NCBI GenBank assembly: GCA_958496175.1
Contig: OY292274.1
Coordinates: 65,916,630 to 65,980,629 of the forward strand
DNA: 64,000 nt
DNA from: Sisyra terminalis
Lineage: Eukaryota > Arthropoda > Insecta > Neuroptera > Sisyridae
Direction: 5' to 3'
A program made the translations under genes and the position numbers. How positions within the stretch are numbered: the first letter of the stretch is position 1; every line of letters begins with the position of its first letter. Shown here one piece after another: positions 45,271 through 56,800 of this stretch. The notes under the pieces were generated by a model that was given only the letters and a program-made list of their open reading frames with translations, searched no databases and was not told where the DNA came from.

Positions 45271-48168
45271 TTATTGTGGACATATGTAGGTCAAGGAGCA
45301 AGAATTCGTTGATGGATTAAAATAAGATCGGGTAGGACACGTAAAAATGAATTGTTTGCCAATTCTGTCAACGAAGTAATATTGGGTGCATTTCGTATTT
45401 GGGACAGTATGGCGACCGGTAGAGCGAAAAGTGGTTGAAGGAAGGGTCGTTGTTGTTGGTGGGGTAGTGGATGTTGATGTACTTGAACTTGTAGAAGTTG
45501 ATGTAGAAGTTATAGGAGTTGTGGTCGACGTTGCAATAATTGTCGTTGATGAAGTTAATGGGGGCATTGTCGAGGTTATTGTTGTAGAAGGACTTGCAGT
45601 TGAGGTCGTTGAAGATGCTGCTACTGTTGATGTTGATACAGAAGTTGTCACTGAAGTCATTGTTGTAGAAGGACTAGTAGAAGAAGAACCAACTGTGGAT
45701 GTTGATGGGAGGATAACAGTTGAAGTTGTTGTAGGTACTGACGGTGAATTGGTTGTTGAAGAAATTGTTGCTGATGGTGTAGTAGAAGTCATTGGTACTG
45801 ATGTCACTGGTGATGTAGATACAGAAGTCGAGGAATCTGACGTAGAAAAAATTGTTGTTGAAGGTCTTAAAGTTGAAGAATCTGTTGGAGCTACTGATGA
45901 TGATGTAGCCATGGAAACCACTGCAGTTACTGTTGATGACGGTGTTGAAGATGCTACTACTGTTGATGTTGATATAGAAGGAGAAGTTGTCACTGAAGTC
46001 ATTGTTGTAGAAGGATTTGTGGAAGAAGAACCAACTGTGGATGTAGATTGGGGGATAACAGTTGGAGTTGTTGTAGGTACTATCGGTGAATTTGTTGTTG
46101 AAATGAAGGAATTTGATGTTGTTGAAGAAACTGCTGTTGATGGTGTAGTAGAAGGCATTGATGCTGATGTCCCAGATGGTGTAGATGCAGAAGTCGAGGA
46201 ATCAGACGTTGAAAACATTGTTGTTGAAGGTCTTAAAGTTGAAGAACCTGTTGGAGCCGCTGATGATGACGTAGCCATTGAAACCACTGCAGTTGCTGTT
46301 GATGAAGGTGTTGAAGATGCTACTACAGTTGATGTTGATATAGAAGGAGAAGTTGGCACTGAAGTCATTGTTGTAGAAGGATTTGTAGATGAAGATGTTG
46401 AAATTAAGGAATTTGATGTCGTTGAAGAAACTGCTGTTGATGGTGTAGAAGAAGGCATTAGTGCTGATGTCACTGGTGATGTAGATGCAGAAGTCGAAGA
46501 ATCAGACGTTGAAAATATTGTTGTTGAAGGTCTTAAAGTTGAAGAACCTGTTGGAGCCGCTGATGATGACGTAGCCATTGAAACCTCTGCAGTTACTGTT
46601 GATGAAGGTGTTGAAGATGCCACTACTGATGATGTTGATATAGAAGGAGAAGTTGGCACTGAAGTCATTGTTGTAGAAGGATTTGTAGATGAAGAATCAA
46701 CTGTAGATGTTGATGAAGAAATTACAGTAGAAATTGAGGGTGAATTCGTTGATGAAATGAAAGAATTTGATGTCGTTGAAGAAACTGCTGTTGATGGTGT
46801 AGAAGAAAGCATTGGTGCTGATGTCCCAGATGATGTAGATGCAGAAATTGAAGAATCTGATGTAGAAAAAATTGTTGTTGAAGGATTTAAAATTGAAGAA
46901 CCTGTTGGAGCCGCTGATGATGACGTAGCCATTGAAACCACTGCAGTTACTGTTGATGAAGGTATTGGAGTTGATGTTACTGCTTTTGTCGTTGCTGATG
47001 GAGATGTTGATGCAGAAGTAGAAGAAGATTCTATGGTAACTGGAACTGTTGGTGTTAACGTGGAAAATGTTGCAGGTGAAGAATCCACGGTCGTCGATAT
47101 TGAAGGCATTGAAGTCGATGATGCTGATAAAGACATAGAAATTTCTGGCACTACTGTTGAAGTAATTATTGAGGAAGAACTTGTTGAAGACATTCCTATA
47201 GCTGCTGATGTTGATGTAGAAATGGAAGAATCTGGTATTGTTGTCGAAATACTATTAGTAGAAGATTCAATTGTTGATATTGGTGTAGAAGAATCTAATA
47301 TGGTGGAAGATTTCACTGTAGTTGTAGATATTGAGGAGTCAGCTATTGTTGTTGTAGAAGAACCAATAGTTGAAGATGCAACTGTAATTGTTGATATAGG
47401 TAATGAAGTGGAAGAGTCTGGTATTGTTGTCGTAATTGTTGTGAAAGAATCCTTTGTTACAGTGGAAGATGAAGAGACAACCGTTGAAGAAGTTGTAGTT
47501 TCTGAATTTGATGTTATAGCCTCTGTAGAAATTGAAGAATGTGGTATTGTTGATGTAGATTCCGCTGATGATATTGAAGTTTCCCCTATTGTTGTGGAAG
47601 GATTTTGCGTGGACGTAGCAGTTGAAGAATCAATTGTAGTTGAAATTGTTGAAGATTCAAAATTAGATGTCATCGTTTCTATTGTTGATGTTGACATTGA
47701 AGTCGATAATTGTGATGCAGATGTTGAAGTAATTGTTTGGTCAGGATTAGAAGTTGAAGATTCTGCTGTAACAGTTGGTACAGTTGTTGAAAGATTTTCA
47801 GTTGAAGATCCAATTGTTGCCGATGGTGAAGTGGTATCAGTTGAAATTGTTGAAGACTCTGAGGGCGATATTTCTGTCCCTGTTGTTATCGATGTTGATA
47901 GAGAAGTTGAAGTTTCAGGACTGGAAGTAATAGTTGTAGTTGACGATTCTTCTGTGGTCACTGAAGACGGTGTAGAAGTGGAAGAATCTGATATTGTAGT
48001 GGAAGAACTTACAGTTGAAGATTCGTCTGTTTTTGCTGAAGAAGTCTCAGATGATGTTATCAGTTCCGTCGTTGTTGATGTATCGGTGCTATCCGAACTT
48101 TGGCACCAAATTAAATCAAAATTGGCCAATACATATGCAACAAAAAATAAATCTTCCCAAAACTTCAT
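45271..48168 (-). CDS. Large secreted Ser/Thr-rich mucin with a degenerate peritrophin domain
   Basis: Single open frame of 965 aa. Signal peptide 1 to about 22 (FFVAYVLANFDLIWC). Residues about 25-912 are Ser/Thr with Pro, Val, Ala and few charged residues. Imperfect repeats of roughly 100-130 aa (ATSSSAAPTGSS, then PSTTIFSTSDSS, then PSTAVSSTTSNS) recur at least four times in the C-terminal half. The C-terminal 50 residues (GRHTVPNTKCTQYYFVDRIG to the end) align with the domain of the small mucin, but only four cysteines remain (927, 944, 957, 963). Positions of cysteines 1 and 3 are Arg915 and Val933. Chitin binding is therefore uncertain; the protein is best seen as a gel-forming or membrane-lining mucin. 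The start has the same short-signal-peptide layout as the paralogue. The 966-codon frame on the opposite strand is an artefact of TCN/ACN codons. Confidence 0.86.
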   Translation of the reverse strand: MKFWEDLFFVAYVLANFDLIWCQSSDSTDTSTTTELITSSETSSAKTDESSTVSSSTTISDSSTSTPSSVTTEESSTTTITSSPETSTSLSTSITTGTEISPSESSTISTDTTSPSATIGSSTENLSTTVPTVTAESSTSNPDQTITSTSASQLSTSMSTSTIETMTSNFESSTISTTIDSSTATSTQNPSTTIGETSISSAESTSTIPHSSISTEAITSNSETTTSSTVVSSSSTVTKDSFTTITTTIPDSSTSLPISTITVASSTIGSSTTTIADSSISTTTVKSSTILDSSTPISTIESSTNSISTTIPDSSISTSTSAAIGMSSTSSSSIITSTVVPEISMSLSASSTSMPSISTTVDSSPATFSTLTPTVPVTIESSSTSASTSPSATTKAVTSTPIPSSTVTAVVSMATSSSAAPTGSSILNPSTTIFSTSDSSISASTSSGTSAPMLSSTPSTAVSSTTSNSFISSTNSPSISTVISSSTSTVDSSSTNPSTTMTSVPTSPSISTSSVVASSTPSSTVTAEVSMATSSSAAPTGSSTLRPSTTIFSTSDSSTSASTSPVTSALMPSSTPSTAVSSTTSNSLISTSSSTNPSTTMTSVPTSPSISTSTVVASSTPSSTATAVVSMATSSSAAPTGSSTLRPSTTMFSTSDSSTSASTPSGTSASMPSTTPSTAVSSTTSNSFISTTNSPIVPTTTPTVIPQSTSTVGSSSTNPSTTMTSVTTSPSISTSTVVASSTPSSTVTAVVSMATSSSVAPTDSSTLRPSTTIFSTSDSSTSVSTSPVTSVPMTSTTPSATISSTTNSPSVPTTTSTVILPSTSTVGSSSTSPSTTMTSVTTSVSTSTVAASSTTSTASPSTTITSTMPPLTSSTTIIATSTTTPITSTSTSTSSSTSTSTTPPTTTTLPSTTFRSTGRHTVPNTKCTQYYFVDRIGKQFIFTCPTRSYFNPSTNSCSLTYICPQ

Positions 48169-49099
48169 ATTGATCTCTAGAGATTTTAATTGGCAATATA
48201 ATTATGATTTTAGTTTGGAAAACTTAAGTCTTTATCCTCAACATATTTCAAACAATTTCTCTACATTCACTGGACATATTCTATGAATTTTGATTTTTAT
48301 CTTGACAATAAAAAAATCATAATTTAATTGACGAATAGCATATAAACTATTCAGGTGATATCAATTCTATTATTGTCCATTTATTGTTATAGGTTTTACA
48401 GTTCATATCGTAAGAATTAAATGAATTTTCGTTTTGAAAATCTTAAAATACAAAGGAAAAAACTCCAAAGTTTAAAGATATGAGCATAGAAATAATTACG
48501 AAATTTGTGGACTATAGTGAAACATAATGCACTGAAAAAGAATGTAACTTTCTTGTAAGGTCAAATGTTTAATTTTTGATAAGATTTTATGTAAAAAAAT
48601 AAAAATAACTTTGTATGATTACAAATAAAACTTTAAGAAAAATATTCAACCACTATCTATATTCTATCTGTATAAATTGTTTTTGCTTTTTACATAAAGT
48701 TAATGATAAATACGATAAATACAACAATCAGATATCAAAGTAAGAATATAAACAAAGCGTTTTTTTTATAAAAAAATCAAATTACCAAAGGTATTTTGAA
48801 TCAAAAATTAAAATAACAAGTTCCCAAAATTGAAATATTGCTACACGAACTGTCCCCGGCAGTTACGAACCAAATTCCGAACACTTTTCTGTCAAATCTG
48901 TCAAACGCGCGTCAAATACAATCATATGTGTATTGTGGTCAAATGTCATTCCCGGTCGGGTTTCTTATCTCTTATCAAAATAATTAACTACAACATATTA
49001 CGATAAATTTCTGTTATAAAAAATTCAAATCTTTCCTTCCATATCATCTGTTCAAATAAATGTGTTCCAACAACTAAATAGTTCCACAAAAAAAAAAAA
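48169..49099. other. Divergent promoter region between large mucin and AMDHD2
   Basis: The two genes are head to head, 931 bp apart. CTTATCTCTTATCA at 48965-48978 holds two GATA-factor-type sites (inverted) about 125 bp before the AMDHD2 start. GCGCGTCAAATAC and TGTCAAATCTGTCAAACG near 48890 repeat the TGTCAAA word. No TATA box was assigned. Confidence 0.45.
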
Positions 49100-50669
49100 A
49101 TGACCAAAAGACTAATACAATTCCAAGACTGTCGTCTGCTTCGCAACCATCAACTGGTCACCGAAGATCTCTGGGTACGTGACGGAAAAATTATCGATCC
49201 CGAAAAAATATTTTTCGACGAAAAAAAAGCAGCCGACCTTCAAATCAAGTGCAACGGTGCCATAATCGCCCCCGGTTTCATCGAACTCCAAATCAATGGT
49301 ATCCGATTTACAATAAACAAAAATTCCCATACTTCAAAAACAATAATTATTTCAGGCGGTTTCGGTGTTGATTTTTCCCATGATATCAACACGGTTCAAG
49401 ACGGAATTGCCAAAGTGGCCAAAGGCCTTTTGGCTCATGGAGTAACTTCGTTTTGTCCCACAATTGTAACATCTCCACAAAAAGTGTACCACAAAATCAT
49501 TCCACTGATCAAAAAGAAACCTGGAGGCGCCCATGGCGCCACCATTCTCGGCATCCACGTCGAGGGCCCGTTCATAAACCCGGCGAAAAAGGGCGCCCAT
49601 CCTGAAGACTGCATCAAAACATTGGATAAAGTAAAACATCCACTAAAAAATATCCATAAACTGATATAATTTTTTAAGGGTTTCGAAAGTGTTCTGGACA
49701 TGTACGGCCATTTAGAGGATATCAAAATCGTTACTTTAGCTCCCGAACTTGCAAACACTTCGCAAGTGATTAGGGAATTCAAAAAAAGGAACATAATTGT
49801 CTCTGTAGGTAAGAAGTACGTATGAAATAATTTCAAATTTGTTCTATTTGCAAAATTTTTGGAGTTTCTTTTCACGTTTTTGTTTCCTCCAGGTCATTCA
49901 ATGGCAAATATAACTGATGGAGAATTGGCTGTGAATAATGGTGCCACATTAATTACACATTTGTTCAACGCAATGTTACCAGTACATTAATTAAAAGTAA
50001 GTTTTAGTAGGTATTAAAGGATAATTTATTTTTAGTTCCATCATCGAGATCCTGGTTTGGTTGGATTATTAGCTTCCGAATGTATCCCGAAAAACTGTAC
50101 CGTTTATTTTGGAATAATCGCCGATGGGATTCACACGCATCCGGCAGCTTTGAGAATTGCCTATCGAACACATCCCGATGGTAAAAATTAATTCAGTTGA
50201 TATAATTTATTTTAAATTGCCTCCTCTAGGCTTGGTTTTGGTAACCGACGCTATATCCGCATTGGGATTAGAAGAAGGAATTCATCACATCGGTCAGTTG
50301 GATTTTGAAGTAAAAAACGGCCATGCCTATATAGCGGGAACGACAACTTTGTGTGGAAGTATAGCCAGTATGATTCAATGTGTCCAAATCTTCAAAAAAT
50401 CCACCAGTAATTCTTCTTTTCCTTCCATAAAGTTCTCTGAATAATTTGATCGAATTGTAGATTGTTCAACTGTGTTTGCTTTGGAAGCGGCCACGTTACA
50501 TCCAGCTCAGGTTATTGGAATTCAGAAAGAAAAAGGAACTTTACAGTTTGGAGCCGACGCCGATTTTATCATGCTGGATGATGATTTAAACTTATTGTCC
50601 ACGTGGATCGCTGGAGATTGTGTTTATACAAATGAAAATACTCCGAAAGCTCTGAAAAAAGGAGATTAG
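49100..50669 (+). CDS. AMDHD2: N-acetylglucosamine-6-phosphate deacetylase, 7 exons
   Basis: Spliced CDS 49100-49298, 49356-49630, 49679-49808, 49893-49981, 50036-50180, 50230-50406, 50461-50669: 1224 nt, 407 aa (human AMDHD2 is of similar length). All introns are GT-AG and 48-84 bp long; phases agree throughout. It deacetylates GlcNAc-6-P to GlcN-6-P in the cytosol, in amino-sugar salvage and control of the hexosamine pathway that feeds chitin and glycan synthesis. Amidohydrolase landmarks: [23 protein letters not shown] (metal Glu136), GHSMAN (His203), [16 protein letters not shown] (His224), VTDAISALG (catalytic Asp286) and [20 protein letters not shown] at the C-terminal beta domain. All key residues are intact, so the enzyme should be active. 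Start ATG follows an A-run and matches the family N-terminus. AATAAA at 50738-50743 is the likely polyadenylation signal. Confidence 0.97.
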
Positions 50670-51251
50670 AAAGTTTTTTGAATGGGAAAATGCAATTTTT
50701 ACTATGTTGATGTTGATTTTTGAAATTTTTACGAGAGAATAAAATATTTTAGATACTTTTAAGTTTTAGTTGTTTTTGGTAACGGTTGAGATAAGGGATC
50801 TATGGTTCAGAGGATATACGTTTCATTTTATTGAAGCCAAAACTTTAAGGACTTCAGTAAGAGACTTTACATTTGATAGGCTGATTGAATGACCTGGATT
50901 TTCTCGAAAGATTTAACATTGAAGTAAATACCTTAAGCAATTGTACAGCGAGGAAATCACATCTAAAAGCGACATTGTCCAGGATTTTTCTTGAACTTTT
51001 GATTGAAACATAAAAGGGATTAGGCAAATTGCAAAGGTTACCTTTTCTTTGTAATCTCTTTGAAATACAAGAGATTAAGCATTTTCAAGTACTGATTGGT
51101 AATGGATTTTCATGATTAATATCTTCTTGTCAAAAGTCATCTTCAGTGCTTAATTTCATACACTTAACTTGAGTCATCTTCAATTTTAAAGGTGCCTGAA
51201 AAATATCAAAGAAAACCCTGCCTAACATTCTAAAGTCCTACCCACCCTACC
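50670..51251. other. 3' flank of AMDHD2
   Basis: Contains the AMDHD2 polyadenylation signal (50738-50743). The remainder up to the hAT element is unique-looking with no ORF. ACCCTACC at 51244-51251 is the left target duplication of that element. Confidence 0.5.
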
Positions 51252-51965
51252 CAGTAGCGTAGCTAGGTAACCAAGGGCCCTGGGGCAAATTAAAAAATGG
51301 GGCCCCACTGCTATGTAAACTGATTAGGTTTTATCCAAATAAAAATATGAAATATACAAATACTTTAAAAATGCTAAACTACTTAAACTCTTTTTTGTGC
51401 ACTGCAGGGCAGGAAATAAAAATATTAAACAGTAACAACATAAATTACAATTAATACTTGGTGTAGGTTTGGCTAATAAAACGAAAAAAGAAAAAAAAAT
51501 CAAGGGTTTATTATATAAAGGTCGGGCCTACCAACTGACTTAATAACAATTATATTTACAATTTTTTCCTAGCTTAGTTTTCGCAAAAGTATCAATGACT
51601 TCGTTTAAATCCAGGCTTGATGCGGTTTTATTTTCAATTGCTATTAGCGATAAATATCGGAGTCGAGTTTGGCCCATATTATTTCTTAAATATTTTTTTA
51701 TTATTTTTAATTTGCTAAATGATCTTTCAGCTGCTGCAGAAGTGACAGGAATTGTAAAGAATAATAACATTGCTGTAAATACTTCCGTTAGGTCGCATTC
51801 TAGCACTGCATATTTGCTCATTATTTCCTTAAATAATTGGGGAACTTCCAACTGAATTTCCAAAAGTTCAGTTCGATCGAGATTTCTGGTAAGGATTCTA
51901 GGGCCCCCTGAACTTGAGGGCTCCGGGGCATTGCCCCGCCTAGCCCCTAGGTAGCTACGCCACTG
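51252..51965 (-). mobile_element. Complete short hAT element, 714 bp, with 8-bp target duplication
   Basis: Ends CAGTAGCGTAGCTAGG (51252) and CCTAGGTAGCTACGCCACTG (to 51965) are inverted. Flanks are ACCCTACC on both sides (51244-51251 and 51966-51973), a perfect 8-bp duplication typical of hAT elements. The interior carries only the C-terminal transposase segment on the minus strand, so it needs a transposase from elsewhere. Copies or fragments lie at 12418-13102 and 19330-19447. Confidence 0.95.
51540..51863 (-). pseudogene. hAT transposase C-terminal dimerisation fragment (107 aa)
   Basis: Reads QLFKEIMSKYAVLECDLTEV, then FFTIPVTSAAAERSFSKLKI and RLRYLSLIAIENKTASSLDL, ending in a stop at 51540. 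This is the hAT dimerisation domain with the conserved AAERSFS helix. The catalytic core and N-terminal finger are absent. The frame has stayed open and agrees with the 12.9 kb copy apart from a few substitutions. It could be read from the element itself, but no promoter was identified. Confidence 0.85.
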
Positions 51966-51973
51966 ACCCTACC

Positions 51974-53895
51974 TAACCATTAATCTAAAATATTGCAAAT
52001 GTCTTCAGTCATCAAAGAAATTTAAAAAAATGCTACTATACCTTTTTGTTGCAACCAGTATTGCATCTTTAGATGCATTGGTCTCTAATACCAAATATAA
52101 CAAGGGTGCACCTCAAAGCCCCAAAAACGAACGGGGTTGGGGCCCCAAAGATGCGGCATAAGCCACGAACATATAGGAAAATACATACTGCATAAAAATA
52201 GTTTGTGGCTCAAAAAACAATCACATTTTCACCTCCCCCCTCCCCCTTTTAGCTGAAAACGTTAAATGAAAAAAGTTAATTTACCAAAAGCATGCAACTT
52301 AGCTTGACTGCAGTTTTTATCAGCATCCAATTTGCCATATCAGCCAACAGGCAATTTGCAATGATCCAATAATCCAATTGCACAAAACACATGCATAGTC
52401 ATCTAAAACAACAAATAAACTTCCTTAGCAAAAAATAATAAAGTAAAACCAAAATTAAATGCAACTTCATTGCCGGAAAGATCATATGTTGAACATTTCC
52501 GGCATGCTCACGAAAAGTTGGCGTGGGACCTTGATCAAATCGCCATTTGCTTTCTGTCAATTATCACAGCATGAAAATTATGATTTTTTCAAAGTCAATT
52601 TTACTGACAAAAATCGCTGACCGTTAAGTAAAATTTAACCAAATTTGTTCAAATTGGACTGAATTATCTTTTTATTGAACTTTTTTGGTTCTTTTCATTA
52701 ATGACAATAGTCAAAATTGGCTTCAAAGTCAACCCACGCCATTAGAGCTTTGCAAGTTTTCTACCACATAAAATCAAATAATTTCATCTTAAATCTACCA
52801 AAAAGTATCTAAAAACAGTATTTATCACTTAAGAATTGCTTCTTATAAGAAAAAAATACGTAAAATTGAGTTTTCATTGATTGGTATAGTACAATGAGGG
52901 ATTGATTTGAGTTCATTTTTGAAATAGAATTAAACAAGTATTTTACTTACTTCACCAAAAGAAAATGTGTTGTAGAGGTGAATTATGACTTTAATCACAA
53001 TTTTAAGCATTTTTTCGGTTAGTAAACTTAAAAAAACCGGTTAAAACCGGATAATAATTAAGTAGCGTCATTAACAATTCGCAATATTAATAAAGCACGT
53101 GAACAATCAACAAAACAACAAATGAACTTCGAAATGCGCAATAGTCAAAACATGCATTGACACGCATTGAGCACTAAACGTGCGAATTTCAAAACATTAA
53201 AGTTTCACGAAAATAATAAAATTTCTAAACTTATTTCAACAATAAATTTTTATATTAATGATTTTATTCGCACAGCTTATTGTGGCTTTATTATTTTTAT
53301 AAATTATTATAATATTATAATAATATTATAATACATTATTTTTATAATATTATTTTTAAATAGTAAAAGGAAATTCAAAATTTTACATAGGAAATTGTAA
53401 AAATAAGTTAGGTAACTAATATCTCTATAAATCAATTTAAACCGACATACGTTTTAAGTAATTAGGAAAACATTAAAATCAATTTTAAAAACTAAAACTT
53501 TTCAATTTCGTGGCAAAACCACTAGAAAGGGGGTAATGGGACTACCACAGTAGCAAATAAATAAATATTTTAAGAAAAATTATAAGTGAAATAATTATCA
53601 ATTATTTATGCTTATATATACTTAATTTCGCTTTGAAAAGGCAAACGTTGAACTTTGAAAAGGGATTTTATGATAACTTAACTTTTGATTACAAAATTCA
53701 AGCCAATATTTTATAAAATAACGATCACTAAGCTGGTTTATTCCCATTTAAATATAAATGAATAGTTACTGTAAAAAGAAATATAAATATTTTTCTTAAA
53801 ACTTTTGAATTTTTTAATAAATATAACTAAATACAAAAACCGACATCAATATGGAAACGAATCGGAAATTGACCATTCAATTCCAAAAATGAATC
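51974..53895. other. Intergenic, 3' flank of the SLC5 gene
   Basis: GGGGTTGGGGCCCCAAAGAT near 52133 is an unassigned GC-rich island. ATATTATAATAATATTATAA AT-rich repeats lie at 53305-53355. On the minus strand AATAAA at 53737-53742, about 154 nt past the SLC5 stop, is a possible polyadenylation signal. No ORF with a domain. Confidence 0.45.
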
Positions 53896-56800
53896 TCATT
53901 TGTGATCTTCTGCTGTGTCATTCGAATTCAATTGCTCAAGCTCATAATTTTCCTGAAAAATAAAATCTTAAAATGCTTTAAACTAAAAAATTTATATTCA
54001 AATCATTACCTCAAGTCGTAAATCAACTCGAGTTGGAAGATATTTCCGTACAAACGGAGCAAATAGTTTTGGATCATGAATATCATTGCCACCCGTTAAA
54101 TAACTAATTACCACTCCAAGAACAAGCGTAACAATCATTCCAATTTGGTAATACCATAGATAAGATAACTTGAAGAAATTAAATACGTCGCTAAAAAAAA
54201 TATCATAATTTTATTTATTACAATCGATTTTACAATCGATTTTCATTTGATAATACTTACTCTTCTAAAAACTCCATCGAGTTGGTCGATTCAATATTGG
54301 TAGTGAAATTCAAAGCACAACCGATGGTGGTTAGAGGTTTGCGAATATTTTTGATGGCTCCACTAGCCATGGCGGCTTGAGTGCTAAAATTAATGTAACC
54401 CACTACACAAAAGCCACAAAGTGCTCCCCAAAGCGCTCCCTAAATCAAAAACAAAACTATATTCATCCCAAATTAATACTGTTTTTAGTTTCTTACATTT
54501 TTGTTGGCGAATGGAATCAAAACGCCCATTAAATATATTCCAAACAAAGGACCAGAAGTCACCGACCAAACCATGGCTGAAATCTATAATTTTTAAAACT
54601 TATATCAACTTCATTATTCTGTTGTGGTGTAATAACTAATAATTATAAAATAATATAGTGAAAAGAGCAGATTTTAGCATCAATGGTTTAATAAAATTAT
54701 AAATAATAGTTACTTGTAAAACAGGACCCAAATGCTGTACCACAAACACGCCAAGAACACAAATGAATCCAACAATCACCACTGTCGATTTCACCACCAA
54801 ATTTTCTTGGAAAGTCGATGGATTTGGAAACAAACGTTTATAGCAATCCTCCAAAACCACAGCGGCCATCGAATTGAGGGCACTCGACAAAGAACTCAGA
54901 GATGCACTAAAAATTCCTGCCATAAATAATCCGGGAAAGCCAGGAATATGGCCCAAAGTCTCGATCACCAACAAAGGAAGTAGCAAATCCGGTGCATCAA
55001 TTTTCTAAAAAGAAATCTCAAAATATATTTACTTACTTTTATCAAAAGAAAACTTACGTTTGAAGTAATTGGATCACACGAATGATAAGTGGCATAAATT
55101 ACAAAACCGGAAAAACAGCATATGAGAAAGAAGAAAGCTTGAATAACCGCAAAGATGTAAAAAGCACTGAAATGTTAAAATAGGGGTTGTATATTTAATA
55201 TTCTGATATCTTAAGATTTCCAAGAGTTGAAAAATGAACAATTTACCGTTTTGCATGCTTTAACGACGGAAGTGAAACATATCTTTGCATCATTATTTGA
55301 TTTATTACCCCCGACTGAATATATTCAATTGAACTTCCCAACGTTAAGCCCCAAAACGTTAATCTTGTGAACGGATTTATATCGAAACTGGGGAATAAAT
55401 ATTTCAGGCTTTTAATAGTAGAAATTTGAAATTTATGATTTGAAGGTACTTGGGAAGTAAAATCCGGTCGCCCTGCAAATTCCTTTCATATACTTGGCCT
55501 AGTCCTCCGGCATTTATCACTCCTTGAATAACTACCGCCAGTAGAGAGAAGATCATGAACAATGCTTGTAGCAAATCGGTCCATATTACAGCTCTTATTC
55601 CTCCCTAGAAATAATTACATTTAAATTTAAGAATAAATTGTCAATCGAATAACATTGACGGAAATAACTTACAAATGTTGTATAAAAAACGCAAATTGCA
55701 GAAATAACTACTGTTGTAACATGAATATTGATTCCAGCAGCTATAAATAAGAAAATTATCAATGATCTATAAGTCGAGGACTGTTTTAAATTACCATGAC
55801 TAAAAGCGATGGCTGGGACGTACAGAACAATTGGAATCCATAAAATCTGCAATGGTTTAATAATAGTTTTATATAGAAAATGGAAATTGTGCAATTGAAA
55901 CTTACGATGGCAAATATAAATAGAATCGATCCCAGTTGACGAATTGATTCACCAAATCTCAATGACAAGTACTAGAAAAAATTATTTTATTAAATCATTT
56001 TATTTTGGAAAGTTATTACAGACGAAAAAAAATCGATAAGCACATGGTATCTAGAGTTTTTCGGTCGAAGGACCAACGGGAAGTTTCACCAATTATTTTC
56101 GACTAATTATATACATTTTAATGAATTTCCTGCAATTTAATGTTTAAAATAGGGTTGTAAAGTTGAACTAAACCAATTTAGGTTCTAGCTCCAATTCCGA
56201 AGACAATTTTTGGTTGTACTTCCGGTTCTGGTTCCCGCCCTGGTCCAAATTAGTATAACTTACAAGTTTATTTTTTTAATTATAAATATTTACCAACAAA
56301 TATCAATTTAAAGCCAATTTAATAGCATGGAGACTTCGCTCGATGTATGAGGTTCCAAAGTAGTATATTTTACTACCAAAGTATTTTAAGATTGTTATAG
56401 AAGCTGGAGTTGGTAAAATTTTAGTGTTTAAAACTTTGGTTCCTCTTCAAATCTTATTTTATAAGGTTTATACAATATATGAAATATATTGTGGTCTTGT
56501 TTAAGTAATATAATGTACAAAAGTAAACCATAAACATTAATTTGAACAAAAGTTTAAACAAATAAATTACTGATGTATTGCCCTGATACGTATTTCGATT
56601 GCCAAGTAAATCTTGTGACAAATTACAAAGTAATCATGGATCGATATCAATTTATATGTTGAGCTTTTCTCCTTTTGCGATTTCATTGTAGAGAATGGAG
56701 ATTATATATTTTATATATTGTGGATATTATAGTGTTATATTGCTTGGCAATACGTATCTGGGCAATACGTCAGTAATGAACTTTTGTTCAAAGTTTTGTC

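Noticed and set aside
45386..48286. 966-codon open frame opposite the large mucin
   Set aside because: It is rich in Val, Glu and Asp because TCN and ACN codons read in reverse give NGA and NGT triplets with few stops. It has no domain, no signal peptide, and mirrors the mucin repeats; the minus-strand frame has a signal peptide and a recognisable domain.
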